In this document: positions 47,711 through 57,485 of the stretch, in pieces
Numbering within the stretch: the stretch's first letter is position 1
Layout: the number at the start of each line of letters is the position of its first letter
NCBI RefSeq assembly: GCF_008728855.1
Contig: NZ_CP042906.1
Span: 4,019,570 to 4,083,569, forward strand
Length of the DNA stretch: 64,000 nt
Direction of reading: 5' to 3'
Source: Hypericibacter terrae
GTDB taxonomy: Bacteria; Pseudomonadota; Alphaproteobacteria; Dongiales; Dongiaceae
The notes under the pieces: model-generated
The model's database searches: none
The model's input: the letters and a program-made list of their open reading frames with translations, nothing else
Told to the model about the DNA's origin: nothing
Made by a program: the position numbers and the translations under genes

Positions 47711-49042
47711 TCAGCCCTTGCCGCGCAGCAACCGGGCCGAGGCCCGGGCGCGGCCGATGAGAGGTAGCAAAAGCCGCATCTCGGGTCCATGGTCGAGGCC
47801 GGTCAGGGCCTGGCGCAGGGGCTGGAACAAGGCCTTGCCCTTCTTGCCGGTGGCCGAGGTGATGGCGCCGGTCCAGTTCTTCCAGGTTTCCTCGTTCCAG
47901 GGCTCGGGCGGCAGCTCGGCCGCCGCGATCCGCGTCAGGTCGACATCGTCGCCGCGGGTGAGAATCTCGCCATGGCAGATCTTCGCCCATAGCTCGATGT
48001 CGGCGAGCTTCTCGATATTGCCGCGCACGGCATTCCAGAGCCGTTCGTCGACACTGTCGGAGGCCACGCGGGCCGCGACCTCCTTGAAGTCGGTCTCGTG
48101 CAGCAGCCGCGCATTGATCTGCGCCAGCTCGTCGCGATCAAAATGCGGCGAGGCCGCACCCAGCTTGCCGAGATTATGGTCGGGGATCAGCTCGTCCCAG
48201 CTATGGACGGGCTTCATCGGATCGCCGGTACCGAGCCGCGCCAGATAGCTCGCCAGGGCCAGCGGCTCGATGCCGGCGGTCCGCAGCTCGCCGATCGACA
48301 TGGTGCCAATGCGCTTCGAGAGCTCCTCCCCGCCCTTGCCCTTCAGCAGCGGGAGATGGCCGAAGCGCGGCACCGGTCCGCCCAGTGCCTCGAAGATCTG
48401 AATCTGCGCGCCGGTGTTGGTGACATGGTCGGCGCCGCGGATCACATGGGTGACGCCGAGGTCGATGTCGTCGACCACCGAGGGCAGCGTGTAGAGATAG
48501 GTACCGTCCTCGCGGATCAAGACCGGATCGCTCTGGCTCGCCTCGTCGATATGCTGCGGGCCCCGCACCATGTCGATCCAGCGCACCTCGCCCAGATCGA
48601 GGCGGAAGCGCCAATGCGGCAGGCGGCCCTCGGCCTCGAGCTTGGCGCGATCGGCGGCCGAGAGGGCCAGCGCCGCGCGGTCATAGACCGGGGCCCGGCC
48701 CGACTGGAGCTGCGCCTGGCGCTTGAGGGCCAGCTCTTCCGCAGTCTCATAGCAGGGATAGAGCCGCTCGGATTTCTTGAGCCGGGCGGCGGCCGCGTCA
48801 TAGACGGCGAGGCGCTGCGACTGCGAGACCTCGCGATCCCAGACCAGACCGACCCAGGTCAGGTCCTTGCGGATCTCGTCGGCGAATTCGGCGCTCGAGC
48901 GCAACTGGTCGGTATCGTCGAAGCGCAGCAGGAACTCGCCGGCCTCCTTGCGCGCAAAGAGCCAGTTATGCAGCGCTACGAAGATATTGCCGACATGGAG
49001 ATGGCCCGTGGGGCTGGGCGCGAAACGGACGCGAACGGTCAT
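47711..49042 (-). CDS. gltX: Glutamate-tRNA ligase
   Basis: A 443-residue class I synthetase. The HIGH motif is [11 protein letters not shown] (10-19) and the KMSKS equivalent is [10 protein letters not shown], as in GluRS. It is slightly shorter than the common 470-residue enzyme, and the anticodon-binding part is compact, so it may be the second GluRS found in many alphaproteobacteria that also make Glu-tRNA(Gln). It is followed by cysS on the same strand. Confidence 0.95.
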   Translation of the reverse strand: MTVRVRFAPSPTGHLHVGNIFVALHNWLFARKEAGEFLLRFDDTDQLRSSAEFADEIRKDLTWVGLVWDREVSQSQRLAVYDAAAARLKKSERLYPCYETAEELALKRQAQLQSGRAPVYDRAALALSAADRAKLEAEGRLPHWRFRLDLGEVRWIDMVRGPQHIDEASQSDPVLIREDGTYLYTLPSVVDDIDLGVTHVIRGADHVTNTGAQIQIFEALGGPVPRFGHLPLLKGKGGEELSKRIGTMSIGELRTAGIEPLALASYLARLGTGDPMKPVHSWDELIPDHNLGKLGAASPHFDRDELAQINARLLHETDFKEVAARVASDSVDERLWNAVRGNIEKLADIELWAKICHGEILTRGDDVDLTRIAAAELPPEPWNEETWKNWTGAITSATGKKGKALFQPLRQALTGLDHGPEMRLLLPLIGRARASARLLRGKG

Positions 49043-49231
49043 CGGGCCACGGGTCCGGTCGGGCAAGGCCAGGCAAGGGCAAGCGGAAATCGGAGGGTCA
49101 TGGTGGCAAGAGAGATACAACAGCGGGCCTGGATTGACCACGGCCGCCGAAGCGGCATGATGTCGGGGTCCCCGGCGGGCCCTCGCCGGGCGCAGCGCCT
49201 TCTATTCCAGCCCGTTTTCCCGAGGTTTTCC

Positions 49232-50506
49232 ATGACCGATGCCGATGCCGCGCGCCGAATCCTCAAGGCCGTCGAGGACGGTTTCGACGACCAGATCGAC
49301 TTCACCGCGGATCTGACGCGCCAGCCCTCGCTCCGGGGCCAGGAAGCGGCCGCCCAGGACATGATGGCCCGCGCGCTGCGGGACCGGGGGTTGGGGGTCG
49401 ATCGCTGGCTGATCGATGTGGAATCGATCCGCAACTTGCCAGGATTCTCGCCGGTCATGGTTTCCTATGAGAATGCCTGGAACGTGGTCGGCGCCTGGCG
49501 CCCGCAAGGGGCCCGCGGCCGCTCGCTCATCCTCAATGGCCATATCGACGTGGTGCCCACGGGTCCGGCCGAATTGTGGGCGAGCCCGCCCTTCGAGCCG
49601 CGCATCGCCGATGGCTGGCTCTATGGCCGCGGCGGTGGCGACATGAAGGCGGGTCTGGTCGCCGGGATGTACGCCTTCGACGCGGTGCGCCGCGCCGGTT
49701 ATGCGCCGCAGGGCGACGTCTATGTCCAGTCGGTGGTCGAGGAGGAATGCACCGGCAATGGCGCGCTCGCCTGCCTGCAGCGCGGCTACAAGGCCGATGC
49801 CGCGATCATTCCCGAGCCCAGCCAATGCAAATTGGGTGCCGCCCAGGTCGGCGTGATGTGGTTTCAGGTGCATGTGCAGGGACGACCTGTCCATGTGGCG
49901 CGCGCCGGCAGCGGCGCCAACGCGATCGAGGCCTGCTTCCCGATCATCCGCGCGCTGCATGAACTCGAGGAGGATTGGAACAAGCGCGGCCATCCTGCCT
50001 TCGCCGAGCACAAGCATCCGATCAATTTCGTCGTCAGCAAGATCAAGGGCGGCGACTGGACCTCGAGCGTGCCGGCCTGGTGCGTGTTCGACATGCGCGT
50101 CGGGCTCTTCCCCGGCATGGACCTGGCGCAATGCCGGCGCGAGATCGAGGAGACGGTTGCGAGAGCCGCACGCGGGGATTCCTTCCTCGCCAACAGCCCG
50201 CCCAAGATCGTCTATCACGGCTTCCAGGCCGAAGGTTACGTGCTGGAAGGCGGTGCCGAGCCGCAGGCGCTGCTGGAGCGCTGCCATGAAAGCGTGTTCG
50301 GCCAGAAGCTCGACCGCATGGCCTTCACCGGCACCACCGATGCCCGCTTCTTCGGCCTCTATGCCGACACGCCGGCGATGGTCTATGGCCCGGAGTCCGA
50401 GGACATCCACGGCTTCGACGAGCGGGTGAACATCGACTCGATCCGCCGAGTGACGCAAACGATCGCGCTCTTCATCGCGGATTGGTGCGGGGTGAAGGCG
50501 GGGTAG
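49232..50506 (+). CDS. M20-family peptidase/deacylase (ArgE/DapE type)
   Basis: A 424-residue di-zinc amidohydrolase. Metal ligands are visible at H104 and D106 (NGHIDVVP), D137 (GRGGGDMKAG), the acid pair near E170-E171 (VVEEECTGNG), and a late His in EDIHGFDER. It cleaves an N-acyl bond or short peptide. The start at 49232 (MTDADAARR) precedes the first family helix. It is divergent from gltX and stands alone, so its substrate is open. It is a different subfamily from the deacylase at 54354. Confidence 0.92.
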   Translation: MTDADAARRILKAVEDGFDDQIDFTADLTRQPSLRGQEAAAQDMMARALRDRGLGVDRWLIDVESIRNLPGFSPVMVSYENAWNVVGAWRPQGARGRSLILNGHIDVVPTGPAELWASPPFEPRIADGWLYGRGGGDMKAGLVAGMYAFDAVRRAGYAPQGDVYVQSVVEEECTGNGALACLQRGYKADAAIIPEPSQCKLGAAQVGVMWFQVHVQGRPVHVARAGSGANAIEACFPIIRALHELEEDWNKRGHPAFAEHKHPINFVVSKIKGGDWTSSVPAWCVFDMRVGLFPGMDLAQCRREIEETVARAARGDSFLANSPPKIVYHGFQAEGYVLEGGAEPQALLERCHESVFGQKLDRMAFTGTTDARFFGLYADTPAMVYGPESEDIHGFDERVNIDSIRRVTQTIALFIADWCGVKAG

Positions 50507-50586
50507 TTTTCTTCGCCATCGAGGCCATCACCTCGACGTTGCGTTTATCGTCACCCCCGCGAAAGAGTCACGGCGTCCCTCCCATA

Positions 50587-50666
50587 GTCATCCCCGCGAA
50601 AGCGGGGACCCATCTCCATCCAGCGCCGCAACCTGAAGCATGGGCCCCCGCTTTCGCGGGGGTGAC
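50587..50666. repeat. Large inverted repeat made of two palindromes
   Basis: A 27-bp arm (50587-50613, core CCCCGCGAAAGCGGGG) is inverted at 50640-50666 with two mismatches. Each arm is itself palindromic, so a cruciform with nested hairpins is possible. A partial third copy starts at 50550. The ends read GTCA...TGAC, like the element interrupted by the IS at 60383-61738. Confidence 0.8.
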
Positions 50667-50732
50667 AAGGGGGCGGCGCGCGGCGCGTCACTCTTCCCGA
50701 AACAACAATCCTGTGCGAGGTGACGCCGAAAC

Positions 50733-51257
50733 TTACGCTCCGAACTCGAACCGGCAATGGTCGCCGCCACCCTGGGCGGCGCATTGGGTTTCGTGGCAGT
50801 GGGTCTCGACCCGGGCCTCGCTTGTCTCGATGAGGAAGCGCATGGCGCCGGTCATGAAGCCTTCGAACATGTAGCAGACGGGTGCTTCCGCACCGGCGGG
50901 ACGCTCCAGCACGAACACGGAGTTCCGCAGGCTGATGCTGCCGCGACGCCGGCCGATGTCGAGCGCATCGACCGTGAACTGGCCCCAGCCGCGCTGCGAG
51001 AGCCGCTTGAAGTAATGGCGGAAGGTCGCCTCGGGCGTGAGGCCATGGGTGCGCGCCTCGGCCTGGCACCAGTGGATCGCCGACTTCGCCGTGGCGGCGC
51101 GCAGGATCTCGCGATAGGCCTCGAGCCCGAGCGCCTCTTCCACGGCGCGGTGATTGTTCACCAGGAAATGGCGCGGCAGATAGACCATCGGCAGACCGTC
51201 GGTCCGCCAGATGCCGGTCTCGGGATCGACCTCGATGGGGACTTCGGGCCGGGCCAT
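50733..51257 (-). CDS. V4R-like (DUF5943-type) protein
   Basis: A 174-residue protein whose C-terminal region resembles V4R domains: an amphipathic helix (YFKRLSQRGWGQFTV), a strand with FMTGAMRFL, and closing cysteines in HCHETQCAAQGGGDHCRFEF. V4R-type domains bind small ligands or chlorophyll precursors and often act in signalling. No DNA-binding part is present. It lies 14 bp after the amidohydrolase gene in one unit. A ligand-sensing or accessory role in the pathway is inferred. Confidence 0.65.
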   Translation of the reverse strand: MARPEVPIEVDPETGIWRTDGLPMVYLPRHFLVNNHRAVEEALGLEAYREILRAATAKSAIHWCQAEARTHGLTPEATFRHYFKRLSQRGWGQFTVDALDIGRRRGSISLRNSVFVLERPAGAEAPVCYMFEGFMTGAMRFLIETSEARVETHCHETQCAAQGGGDHCRFEFGA

Positions 51258-51271
51258 CGCCGGTCCCGAAC

Positions 51272-52543
51272 CTAGGCCGCCCGCTCCTGCGCCTTGGCCT
51301 GGGCCACGTTCTTGTAGAGCGCGCCGTCCTTCATGATGACGTGGAAGCTTTCCTCCGGCACCATGATCGACAAGTCCTTGAGCGGGTCGCCATTGACCAG
51401 CAGCAGGTCGGCGAGGAAGCCCTCCTTCACCTGCCCGAGCTCATGGCCCATGCCCATCACCTGGCCGCCGACGCGGGTGCCGCATTGCAGGGCCTCGCTG
51501 GGCGTGTAGCCGAGCAGATCGACGAAATGCTTGAGGTCGCGCGCGTTGGTGCCCTGCGGCGACTGGGCGAAGCCGTAATCGCCGCCGATGAGGGCGCGAA
51601 CGCCGCGCTTGCGCAGCTCGGTATAGACCTTGCAGCTGTCGTCGATGACGCGCTGCATACCGATATGGATCGCCATTTCGCGGGTGAAGCCCCAGGGCTC
51701 GCCCTCATAGAGCGTGCCATAGATGATGCCGATGGCAGGACCGACGAAGATCTTGTCCTTCACCGACTCCAGCATGTCGAGCGCTTCCTCGTCGGCGGAT
51801 TCGCAGTGATAGATCACGTCGATGCCGCATTTCACCGCGCGCTTGACCGAGGCCGCCGCTCGCGCATGGCAGTTGATCTTCTTGCCGAAGTCCCGCGCGA
51901 CCTCGACGGCCGTCTGCACCTCGATCTCGCGCATCACGGTCACGCCGCCATGGGCCTTGGGGCCCAGATCGTCACCGGAGATGTTGACCTTGATATTGTC
52001 CACGCCCTCGCGGCAGCAGAGCCGCACGGCGCGCGCGATCTCGTCGGGGCCGTCGGCGATCATGCCGAAGCTCTCGTAATACATATGCTGCTTGCGCTCG
52101 TCGCCGAGCCCGGCGGTCACCGTGATCTCGGGGCTGCAGGCCTTGATGCGCGGGCCCGGCAGGCGGCCGGCATCGACTTCGTTGCGGATGACGACATCGA
52201 GGCGCAGCTTCGAGCTCGCGGCGCTGTAGGCGCTGGTGAAGCCGTGATCGAGCAGCGTCTTGGCGTTGCGCATGGTGAGCAGCACATGCTCTTCCGGCGG
52301 GATGTTGCCGAGATCGGAATCGTTGACCGCACCGCCGAAGGAGATATGCGCATGGCCTTCGACCAGGCCCGGCATCAGGGTCCGGCCGCGGCAGTCGATC
52401 ACGGTCGCCCCGTCGGCCGAAAGCTGGCCGACCTGTCGCGCCACGGTTTTGATCCGGTTGCCCTCGACCAGGACATCGGCCGGAAAGGAATTGGCGCCGC
52501 TGCCGTCCCAGACCATGGCATTGCGGAAGAAGACGCGGTTCAT
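51272..52543 (-). CDS. Amidohydrolase-family protein (imidazolonepropionase-like)
   Basis: A 423-residue binuclear amidohydrolase. Metal ligands: H64 and H66 (VEGHAHIS), a probable carboxylated Lys in NIKVNISGDD, His in NCHARAAAS, His in IYHCESADEEAL, and Asp in IGGDYGFA. The N-terminal strand RNAMVWDGSGANSFPADVLV is typical of the family. It probably opens a cyclic amide or removes an N-acyl group. It is second in a unit with the FAH gene (46 bp upstream) and the V4R-like gene. Confidence 0.93.
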   Translation of the reverse strand: MNRVFFRNAMVWDGSGANSFPADVLVEGNRIKTVARQVGQLSADGATVIDCRGRTLMPGLVEGHAHISFGGAVNDSDLGNIPPEEHVLLTMRNAKTLLDHGFTSAYSAASSKLRLDVVIRNEVDAGRLPGPRIKACSPEITVTAGLGDERKQHMYYESFGMIADGPDEIARAVRLCCREGVDNIKVNISGDDLGPKAHGGVTVMREIEVQTAVEVARDFGKKINCHARAAASVKRAVKCGIDVIYHCESADEEALDMLESVKDKIFVGPAIGIIYGTLYEGEPWGFTREMAIHIGMQRVIDDSCKVYTELRKRGVRALIGGDYGFAQSPQGTNARDLKHFVDLLGYTPSEALQCGTRVGGQVMGMGHELGQVKEGFLADLLLVNGDPLKDLSIMVPEESFHVIMKDGALYKNVAQAKAQERAA

Positions 52544-52589
52544 GGATGTTCTCCTGTCCTGCTCTCGAGCGACGTCGCTCTCCGTTGTC

Positions 52590-53486
52590 TCAGGCGCTCG
52601 CCAGGGCCTTCCGGGCCGGGGCGGCGCCGATTTCGTCGGCCACGGGGTTGCGCAAGGTGCCGATGCCTTCGATCTCCACCTCGCAGACATCGCCATGCTT
52701 CATGAAGAGCGGCGGCTTGCGGGCCATGCCGACGCCGGACGGCGTGCCTGAGACGATGATATCACCCGGCCACAGGGTGATCGCCTCGCTCAGAATGGAA
52801 ATCAGCGACGCCACGTCGAAGATCATGTCGTCGGTCGAGGCGTCCTGGACGGTGTGGCCGTTAAGCCGCGTCTGGATATGCAAGCCCTTTCCGCCTGCCG
52901 GCAATTCGTCCGCGGTCACCATGAAGGGCCCGAAGGGGCCGGTATCGTCGAAATTCTTGCCCACCGTCCATTGCGGCGACTTGGTCTGGAAATCGCGGAT
53001 CGAGACGTCGTTGAACACCGAATAGCCGATGACATGGTCGAGGGCGTGAGCGCGGCCGATATGGCGCCCCGCCTTGCCGATGACAGCCACCATCTCGCCT
53101 TCGTAATCGAGCTGGACCGAGGCCGCTGGGCGCCGGATCGGCGCGCCATGGCCGATCAGGCTGGAGGAGAAGCGAGCGAAGATCGTCGGGTAGGTCGGCG
53201 GCACGAAGCCGCTCTCGATCGAATGATCGACATAGTTGAGCCCGACACAGATGATCTTGCCGGGCGCCGGCAAGGGCGGCAGCCATTCGATGGTCGCCGG
53301 GTCGATCGCCGGCGCCTTGGCCAGCCGCAGGCCGGCCTCGCGCAGCGCGCCTGAACCCTCCGAAATCAGCCCGCTCAGGGGACCTGGAAAGCCGGGCTCG
53401 CCATCGAGGAGCCCCTGGAACCCGCCATTGGCCGATCCGAGAGCCAAGCCGACCCTTTTCCCTGACCGATAGGTCGCAAACCGCAA
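52590..53486 (-). CDS. Fumarylacetoacetate hydrolase family protein
   Basis: A 298-residue FAH-fold enzyme. Metal ligands are E129 and E131 (DYEGEMVAVIGK) and D160 (VFNDVSIRD). The conserved His is at NYVDHSIES, and the C-terminal GTPSGVG loop is present. Family members cleave C-C bonds or isomerise and decarboxylate keto acids at the end of ring or amino-acid breakdown. It is divergent from GntR regulator 1 and first in the unit with the amidohydrolase gene. Confidence 0.93.
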   Translation of the reverse strand: MRFATYRSGKRVGLALGSANGGFQGLLDGEPGFPGPLSGLISEGSGALREAGLRLAKAPAIDPATIEWLPPLPAPGKIICVGLNYVDHSIESGFVPPTYPTIFARFSSSLIGHGAPIRRPAASVQLDYEGEMVAVIGKAGRHIGRAHALDHVIGYSVFNDVSIRDFQTKSPQWTVGKNFDDTGPFGPFMVTADELPAGGKGLHIQTRLNGHTVQDASTDDMIFDVASLISILSEAITLWPGDIIVSGTPSGVGMARKPPLFMKHGDVCEVEIEGIGTLRNPVADEIGAAPARKALASA

Positions 53487-53540
53487 GTGCCTTCTCCCCG
53501 AATGATCTCAAACCGGCCGGTGACAGGACCTTGCCGTGCA

Positions 53541-53606
53541 CATATATATCTGTCAACGGATAATATATTTTCTGTCAAGAGCGGTCCATGACAGAGATAA
53601 TATATT
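53541..53606. promoter_or_regulatory. AT-rich operator region between FAH gene and GntR 1
   Basis: A strikingly AT-rich patch carries TATATCTGTCAA, GGATAATATATT (53558-53569) and a second GATAATATATT (53596-53606). TGTCA and TGACA half-sites surround them. The shared divergent promoter region resembles that at 59517-59581, which precedes the second GntR gene. Confidence 0.65.
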
Positions 53607-53648
53607 GCTCTATTATTCTCGTTCGCTCGTCAGCGCTGAGGCACTGCA

Positions 53649-54344
53649 ATGGCCCGGGATCCCGCCGTGAACCTCACCCAAGGCGCCTATGAGCAGCTGC
53701 GCGCCGATCTCCTCGCCTGCCGCATCCTTCCGGGCAGCCGCCTCAAGATCCAGGAGCTCTGCGCCCGCCTCTCGGTGAGCCTGGGCGCCATCCGCGAGGC
53801 GCTGTCCCGCCTGACCTCGGAGGGGCTGGTGGTGGCCGAACCGCAACGCGGGTTCCGGGCCGCCCCCATCTCTCAGGAAGACCTTCAGGACCTGACGCGG
53901 GTGCGCATCGAGATCGAGGGGCTCTGCCTCCGGCGCGCGATCGCGGTCGGCGACGTCGATTGGGAGTCGCGGCTGGTGGCGGCACTGCACCGTCTCTCGC
54001 GCACGCCCGAGCGCGCGGCGGCCGACCCTGCAAGGTCGAGCGACGAATGGGCCGAAGCCCATGCGGCCTTCCATGTGGCGCTGGCCGACGGCTGCGACAG
54101 CCCCTGGCTCCTGAAGCTGCGCAGCCAGCTCTATGACCAGAGCGAGCGCTATCGGCGTCTTTCCGTCCCGCTCACGACCGAGAAGCGCAACATCGGGGCG
54201 GAGCATCAGGGCATCGTCGACGCGGCCCTGGCGCGCGACGCCGACAAGGCGGTGGCCCTGCTCTCGGCCCATCTCGGCGCCACGACGCGGATCCTGCTGA
54301 CGGCCAACCTCGAGGTCGAGCGGCAGCGGGAGATGGCGGAGTAG
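53649..54344 (+). CDS. GntR-family regulator 1 (FadR/FCD type)
   Basis: A 231-residue regulator. The winged helix-turn-helix spans about residues 10-70 (GAYEQLRADLLACRILPGSR, then SVSLGAIREALSRLTSEGLV), followed by an FCD ligand domain (VRIEIEGLCLRRAI, HAAFHVALADG, RNIGAEHQGIVDAAL). It is divergent from the FAH gene and nearly duplicates the regulator at 59626; most of the HTH and many FCD residues are identical. It probably controls the amidohydrolase unit and perhaps, by cross-talk, the ABC importer unit. Confidence 0.93.
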   Translation: MARDPAVNLTQGAYEQLRADLLACRILPGSRLKIQELCARLSVSLGAIREALSRLTSEGLVVAEPQRGFRAAPISQEDLQDLTRVRIEIEGLCLRRAIAVGDVDWESRLVAALHRLSRTPERAAADPARSSDEWAEAHAAFHVALADGCDSPWLLKLRSQLYDQSERYRRLSVPLTTEKRNIGAEHQGIVDAALARDADKAVALLSAHLGATTRILLTANLEVERQREMAE

Positions 54345-54353
54345 AGCTTCCGC

Positions 54354-55487
54354 CTAAAGCCCCATCCACTTTCGCGCGATCTCGGTGTAGAGCCCGACCG
54401 CTTGCTCGATCTTCGCCACCTCGCAATATTCGTTGGTCTTGTGCGCCATCGCGGTTTCGCCGGGACCGAGGATGACGGCGGGCAGCTGACTCATGGCGGG
54501 CACCAGCACCGAGGCATCGGTGAAGAAAGGCGCGCCGCGCGGATCGAGCCGCCGGCCTGTTACGCGCTCGCAAAGCTCGAACACGCCGGCGACCCAGGCG
54601 TCATGCAGATTGCTGGCGATGGCGCCGACATCGACCATGCGCGCGATCTCGGCCTCCTCGCCCAAGAGGGCCTGGATCTCCTCCAAGATGGTCTCGTTCG
54701 ACTGTCCGGGCACCGTGCGGATATCGACCTGGACCCGCGCGTGATCGGGCACCGAGTTGACGTTCAGGCCGCCATTCAGAGTGCCGACATTCAGCGAGGG
54801 CCGGCCGAGCTGGTTATGGCCGGGCGCCTTGAACTCATGCTTGGCCAGATGCAGCACACCCTTGGCGGCCTTATAGACCGCGTTGTCGCCAAGCTCCGGC
54901 ATCGAGCCATGGGCGGTGACGCCGCGGAACACCGCCTGCAGCCAGAGCGCGCCCTTATGGCCGATGAGGGGATCGTTGCCGGTGGGCTCGCCGACCACCA
55001 GCGCCCCGGCTCGCGGCAAGACGTTCTCCAGCCCCGCCAGGAAACGCGCGCCGTCGCAGCCGGTCTCCTCGCCCGCCGTGAAGACCAGCACGAGGCCGGC
55101 CTTCCGGTCCGGCAGCCGGGCGACGTCCATGGCGGCGATCGCCATCGCAGCCACGCCGCTCTTCATGTCGCTGGAGCCGCGGCCATAGAGCCGGCCGCCG
55201 TCGATCTCCGCCCCCAAGGGATCGCGATCCCAGGGCGCGCCTCCCAGCGGCACTGTGTCGAGATGGCCGGTAAAGCAGATCGGCTTGGCGTCGGCATCAC
55301 CATCGAGGCGAGCGACGAGACTGGTGCGGCCTTCGGCAAAACTGTAGGCCGCGACCTCGAAGCCCGCCGCCTCGAGACTCCGGGCCAGATGATCGGCGCA
55401 GGCCTGCTCGTCGCCCGGCGGATTGATCGAGCGCAGCCGGATGAGATCCTGGGTCAGCCGCACGGCAGAATTATGATCGGGGGTCAT
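54354..55487 (-). CDS. M20-family deacylase (acetylornithine deacetylase / DapE-like)
   Basis: A 377-residue di-zinc deacylase with H75 and D77 (TGHLDTVP), D107 (GRGSSDMKSG), E140 and E141 (TAGEETGCDG), a Glu in VGEPTGN, and a His in the AMAHKTNEYCE C-terminal motif. ArgE/DapE enzymes remove N-acetyl or N-succinyl groups. Here it ends the polyamine-type importer operon, 103 bp after the binding-protein gene, so it probably deacylates an imported N-acyl amine rather than acting in arginine or lysine synthesis. Confidence 0.92.
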   Translation of the reverse strand: MTPDHNSAVRLTQDLIRLRSINPPGDEQACADHLARSLEAAGFEVAAYSFAEGRTSLVARLDGDADAKPICFTGHLDTVPLGGAPWDRDPLGAEIDGGRLYGRGSSDMKSGVAAMAIAAMDVARLPDRKAGLVLVFTAGEETGCDGARFLAGLENVLPRAGALVVGEPTGNDPLIGHKGALWLQAVFRGVTAHGSMPELGDNAVYKAAKGVLHLAKHEFKAPGHNQLGRPSLNVGTLNGGLNVNSVPDHARVQVDIRTVPGQSNETILEEIQALLGEEAEIARMVDVGAIASNLHDAWVAGVFELCERVTGRRLDPRGAPFFTDASVLVPAMSQLPAVILGPGETAMAHKTNEYCEVAKIEQAVGLYTEIARKWMGL

Positions 55488-55590
55488 CGAGACGCTCTTT
55501 CAGGACAAGCAGAAGCCGGTGCTGACGAGCCTACCCCAAAAATGGAGATGCCGCCGACTCTCGCCGGCGGCATCTCACGGCTCGATCAGG

Positions 55591-56637
55591 TTACTGACGC
55601 AGGCCCGTCCAGATCTTGTCGTAGGCGCGGGTCGCCTTCTCCTCGCAGGCAGGGGCGAAGGTGATCTTGAGGTCGGCCGGCGGATTGAACTCCGGCGAGG
55701 TGCCGATCTCCGGCGGCAGGAACTTGTTCGAGCCCACCACCGCCGTCTGATAGCCGGTCGATTTCGACTGGAGCGCGATGTTCTCGGGGTCCATCAGGAA
55801 GTTGAGAAACTTCTTGGCGTTCTCGAGATCGGGTGCGTCTTTCGGCACGGCGACATTGTCCATCCAGCCGACCACGCCTTCCTTCGGATAGACATATTTG
55901 AAGCTCGCCTTCTCGGTGCGAGTGGCAAGCGCCTTGCCCGACCATTGCTCATGCATCACCGTCTCGCCCGAAACTTGGCGCTCCACGGTGCCGTCGGAGT
56001 TGTAGACCTTCACGAAGGGCTTCTGCGCCTGCAGCAGGGCGTTCAACGCCTTCAGGTCATCCGGGTTGGTGTTGCATTGCGGCTTGCCGAGATAGACGAG
56101 GGCGAGCGACATGACCTCGCTGGGCGAGCCGAACATGCCGATCTTGCCCTTGAGATCCGCGGGCGGCTGGAACAGCGGCTTCAGGCTGTCGGTCGGTCCC
56201 TTATACACGGCGGTGTCGACGGAATAGGAGGTCGTGCCCCAGACCCACGGAACCGAATATTGCGCATCCGGGTCCCAAGAGCGCTTCTGCCACTGCGGGT
56301 CCAGATTCTTGAAGTTTGCCATATGGGCGACGTCGACCTTCTGCAGCAGGCCCTGCTTCACGAAGATCGGGATGAAGTCGTTGCTGATGATGATGACGTC
56401 ATAGCCGGCAGCACCGGAGCTCAGCTTGGCGAGCGCCGTCTCGTTCGAATCATAGGTGTCGATGGTGACCTTGATGCCGGTCTCGTCCTCGAACTTCTTC
56501 ACCATCTCCGGCGAGGTATAGTCCGTCCAGTTGTAGATATGAAGCTCGCCGCCATCGGCCTTCGCCCCTTGCGGAGCGCCGACGATCACGCCAGCCGCCA
56601 GCAGCACGCTGGCGAGGCCCGTTTTCCAGTTCTTCAT
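55591..56637 (-). CDS. Polyamine-type ABC transporter substrate-binding protein
   Basis: A 348-residue PotD/PotF-like periplasmic protein. The signal peptide MKNWKTGLASVLLAAGVIVG ends near AKA|D at residue 27. The mature N-terminus ELHIYNWTDYTSPEMVKKFE is diagnostic of the spermidine/putrescine family, followed by YDVIIISNDFIP and WGTTSYSVDT. The substrate may be a polyamine or another amine-bearing molecule. It is fourth in the importer operon. Confidence 0.93.
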   Translation of the reverse strand: MKNWKTGLASVLLAAGVIVGAPQGAKADGGELHIYNWTDYTSPEMVKKFEDETGIKVTIDTYDSNETALAKLSSGAAGYDVIIISNDFIPIFVKQGLLQKVDVAHMANFKNLDPQWQKRSWDPDAQYSVPWVWGTTSYSVDTAVYKGPTDSLKPLFQPPADLKGKIGMFGSPSEVMSLALVYLGKPQCNTNPDDLKALNALLQAQKPFVKVYNSDGTVERQVSGETVMHEQWSGKALATRTEKASFKYVYPKEGVVGWMDNVAVPKDAPDLENAKKFLNFLMDPENIALQSKSTGYQTAVVGSNKFLPPEIGTSPEFNPPADLKITFAPACEEKATRAYDKIWTGLRQ

Positions 56638-56672
56638 TGTCGTCCTCCCTTTCAGTTTTGGTCCTAGGCCGG

Positions 56673-57485
56673 TCAGAAAGCGCGCCGATATCGCCGGCCG
56701 ACCAGGAGCGCGGTCGCGACGAAGATCAGCGAGATGACGAGAAGGATGGTGGAGATGGCATTCACCTCCGGCGTCACGCCGAGGCGCATCATCCCGTAGA
56801 CATAGACCGGCAGGGTGGTCGAGCCCGCGCTCGAGACCATCATGCTGATCAGAAAATCGTCGAGCGACACGACGAAGGCCATGATGGCGCCCGCCGCGAT
56901 CGCCGGCGCCAGCAGAGGCAGCGTGACATGGCGGAAGAGCCGCCATTCGTCGGCATAGAGGTCGCGCCCCGCCTCTTCCAGCGTCCCGCCCATGTCGCGC
57001 AGCCGCGCCTGGACCGGCAGCAGCGCGAAGGGAATGCAGAAGACGGTGTGGGCGATGATCAGATTGAGCAGGCCGTAATGCATGCCCAGCAGCGAGAAAA
57101 AGACCAGGGTCGTGATCGCGACTACGATCTCCGGCACCACCAGCGGCATGGCAATCATGCCGGTGACGATGCCGCGCCCGAAGCGGATGGTGCCGCGCTC
57201 GAGCGCCAGCGCGCCCGCGGTCGCGATCACGGTCGAGGCGATGGTGGCGGCGACGGCGATGATGACGCTGTTGAGGGCGGCGCTGCGGATATCGTCGTTG
57301 TTCGCGACCTGGACGAACCAGCGCAGGCTGAAGCCCGACCAGACGGTGACGAGCTTGCTGGCATTGAAGGAATAGAGCACCAGGATCAGCAACGGTGCGT
57401 AGAGGAAGATCAGGATCGCGCCGGTGAAGGACGGCAGGCCGGGGGTCCGGCGCCAGTCGAAGGGTCGGGAGACGCGCGCGCTCAT
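56673..57485 (-). CDS. Polyamine-type ABC transporter permease (PotC-like)
   Basis: A 270-residue inner-membrane permease with six hydrophobic segments. The EAA loop that contacts the ATPase is present (EEAGRDLYADEWRLFRHVTL followed by P), and the N-terminal FLYAPLLILVLYSFN is typical of PotC. The start overlaps the previous permease gene by 4 nt. Confidence 0.93.
   Translation of the reverse strand: MSARVSRPFDWRRTPGLPSFTGAILIFLYAPLLILVLYSFNASKLVTVWSGFSLRWFVQVANNDDIRSAALNSVIIAVAATIASTVIATAGALALERGTIRFGRGIVTGMIAMPLVVPEIVVAITTLVFFSLLGMHYGLLNLIIAHTVFCIPFALLPVQARLRDMGGTLEEAGRDLYADEWRLFRHVTLPLLAPAIAAGAIMAFVVSLDDFLISMMVSSAGSTTLPVYVYGMMRLGVTPEVNAISTILLVISLIFVATALLVGRRYRRAF

Noticed and set aside
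50587-50666. CRISPR-like repeat
   Set aside because: There are only two inverted, not direct, copies with no spacer series. It is a palindromic element.
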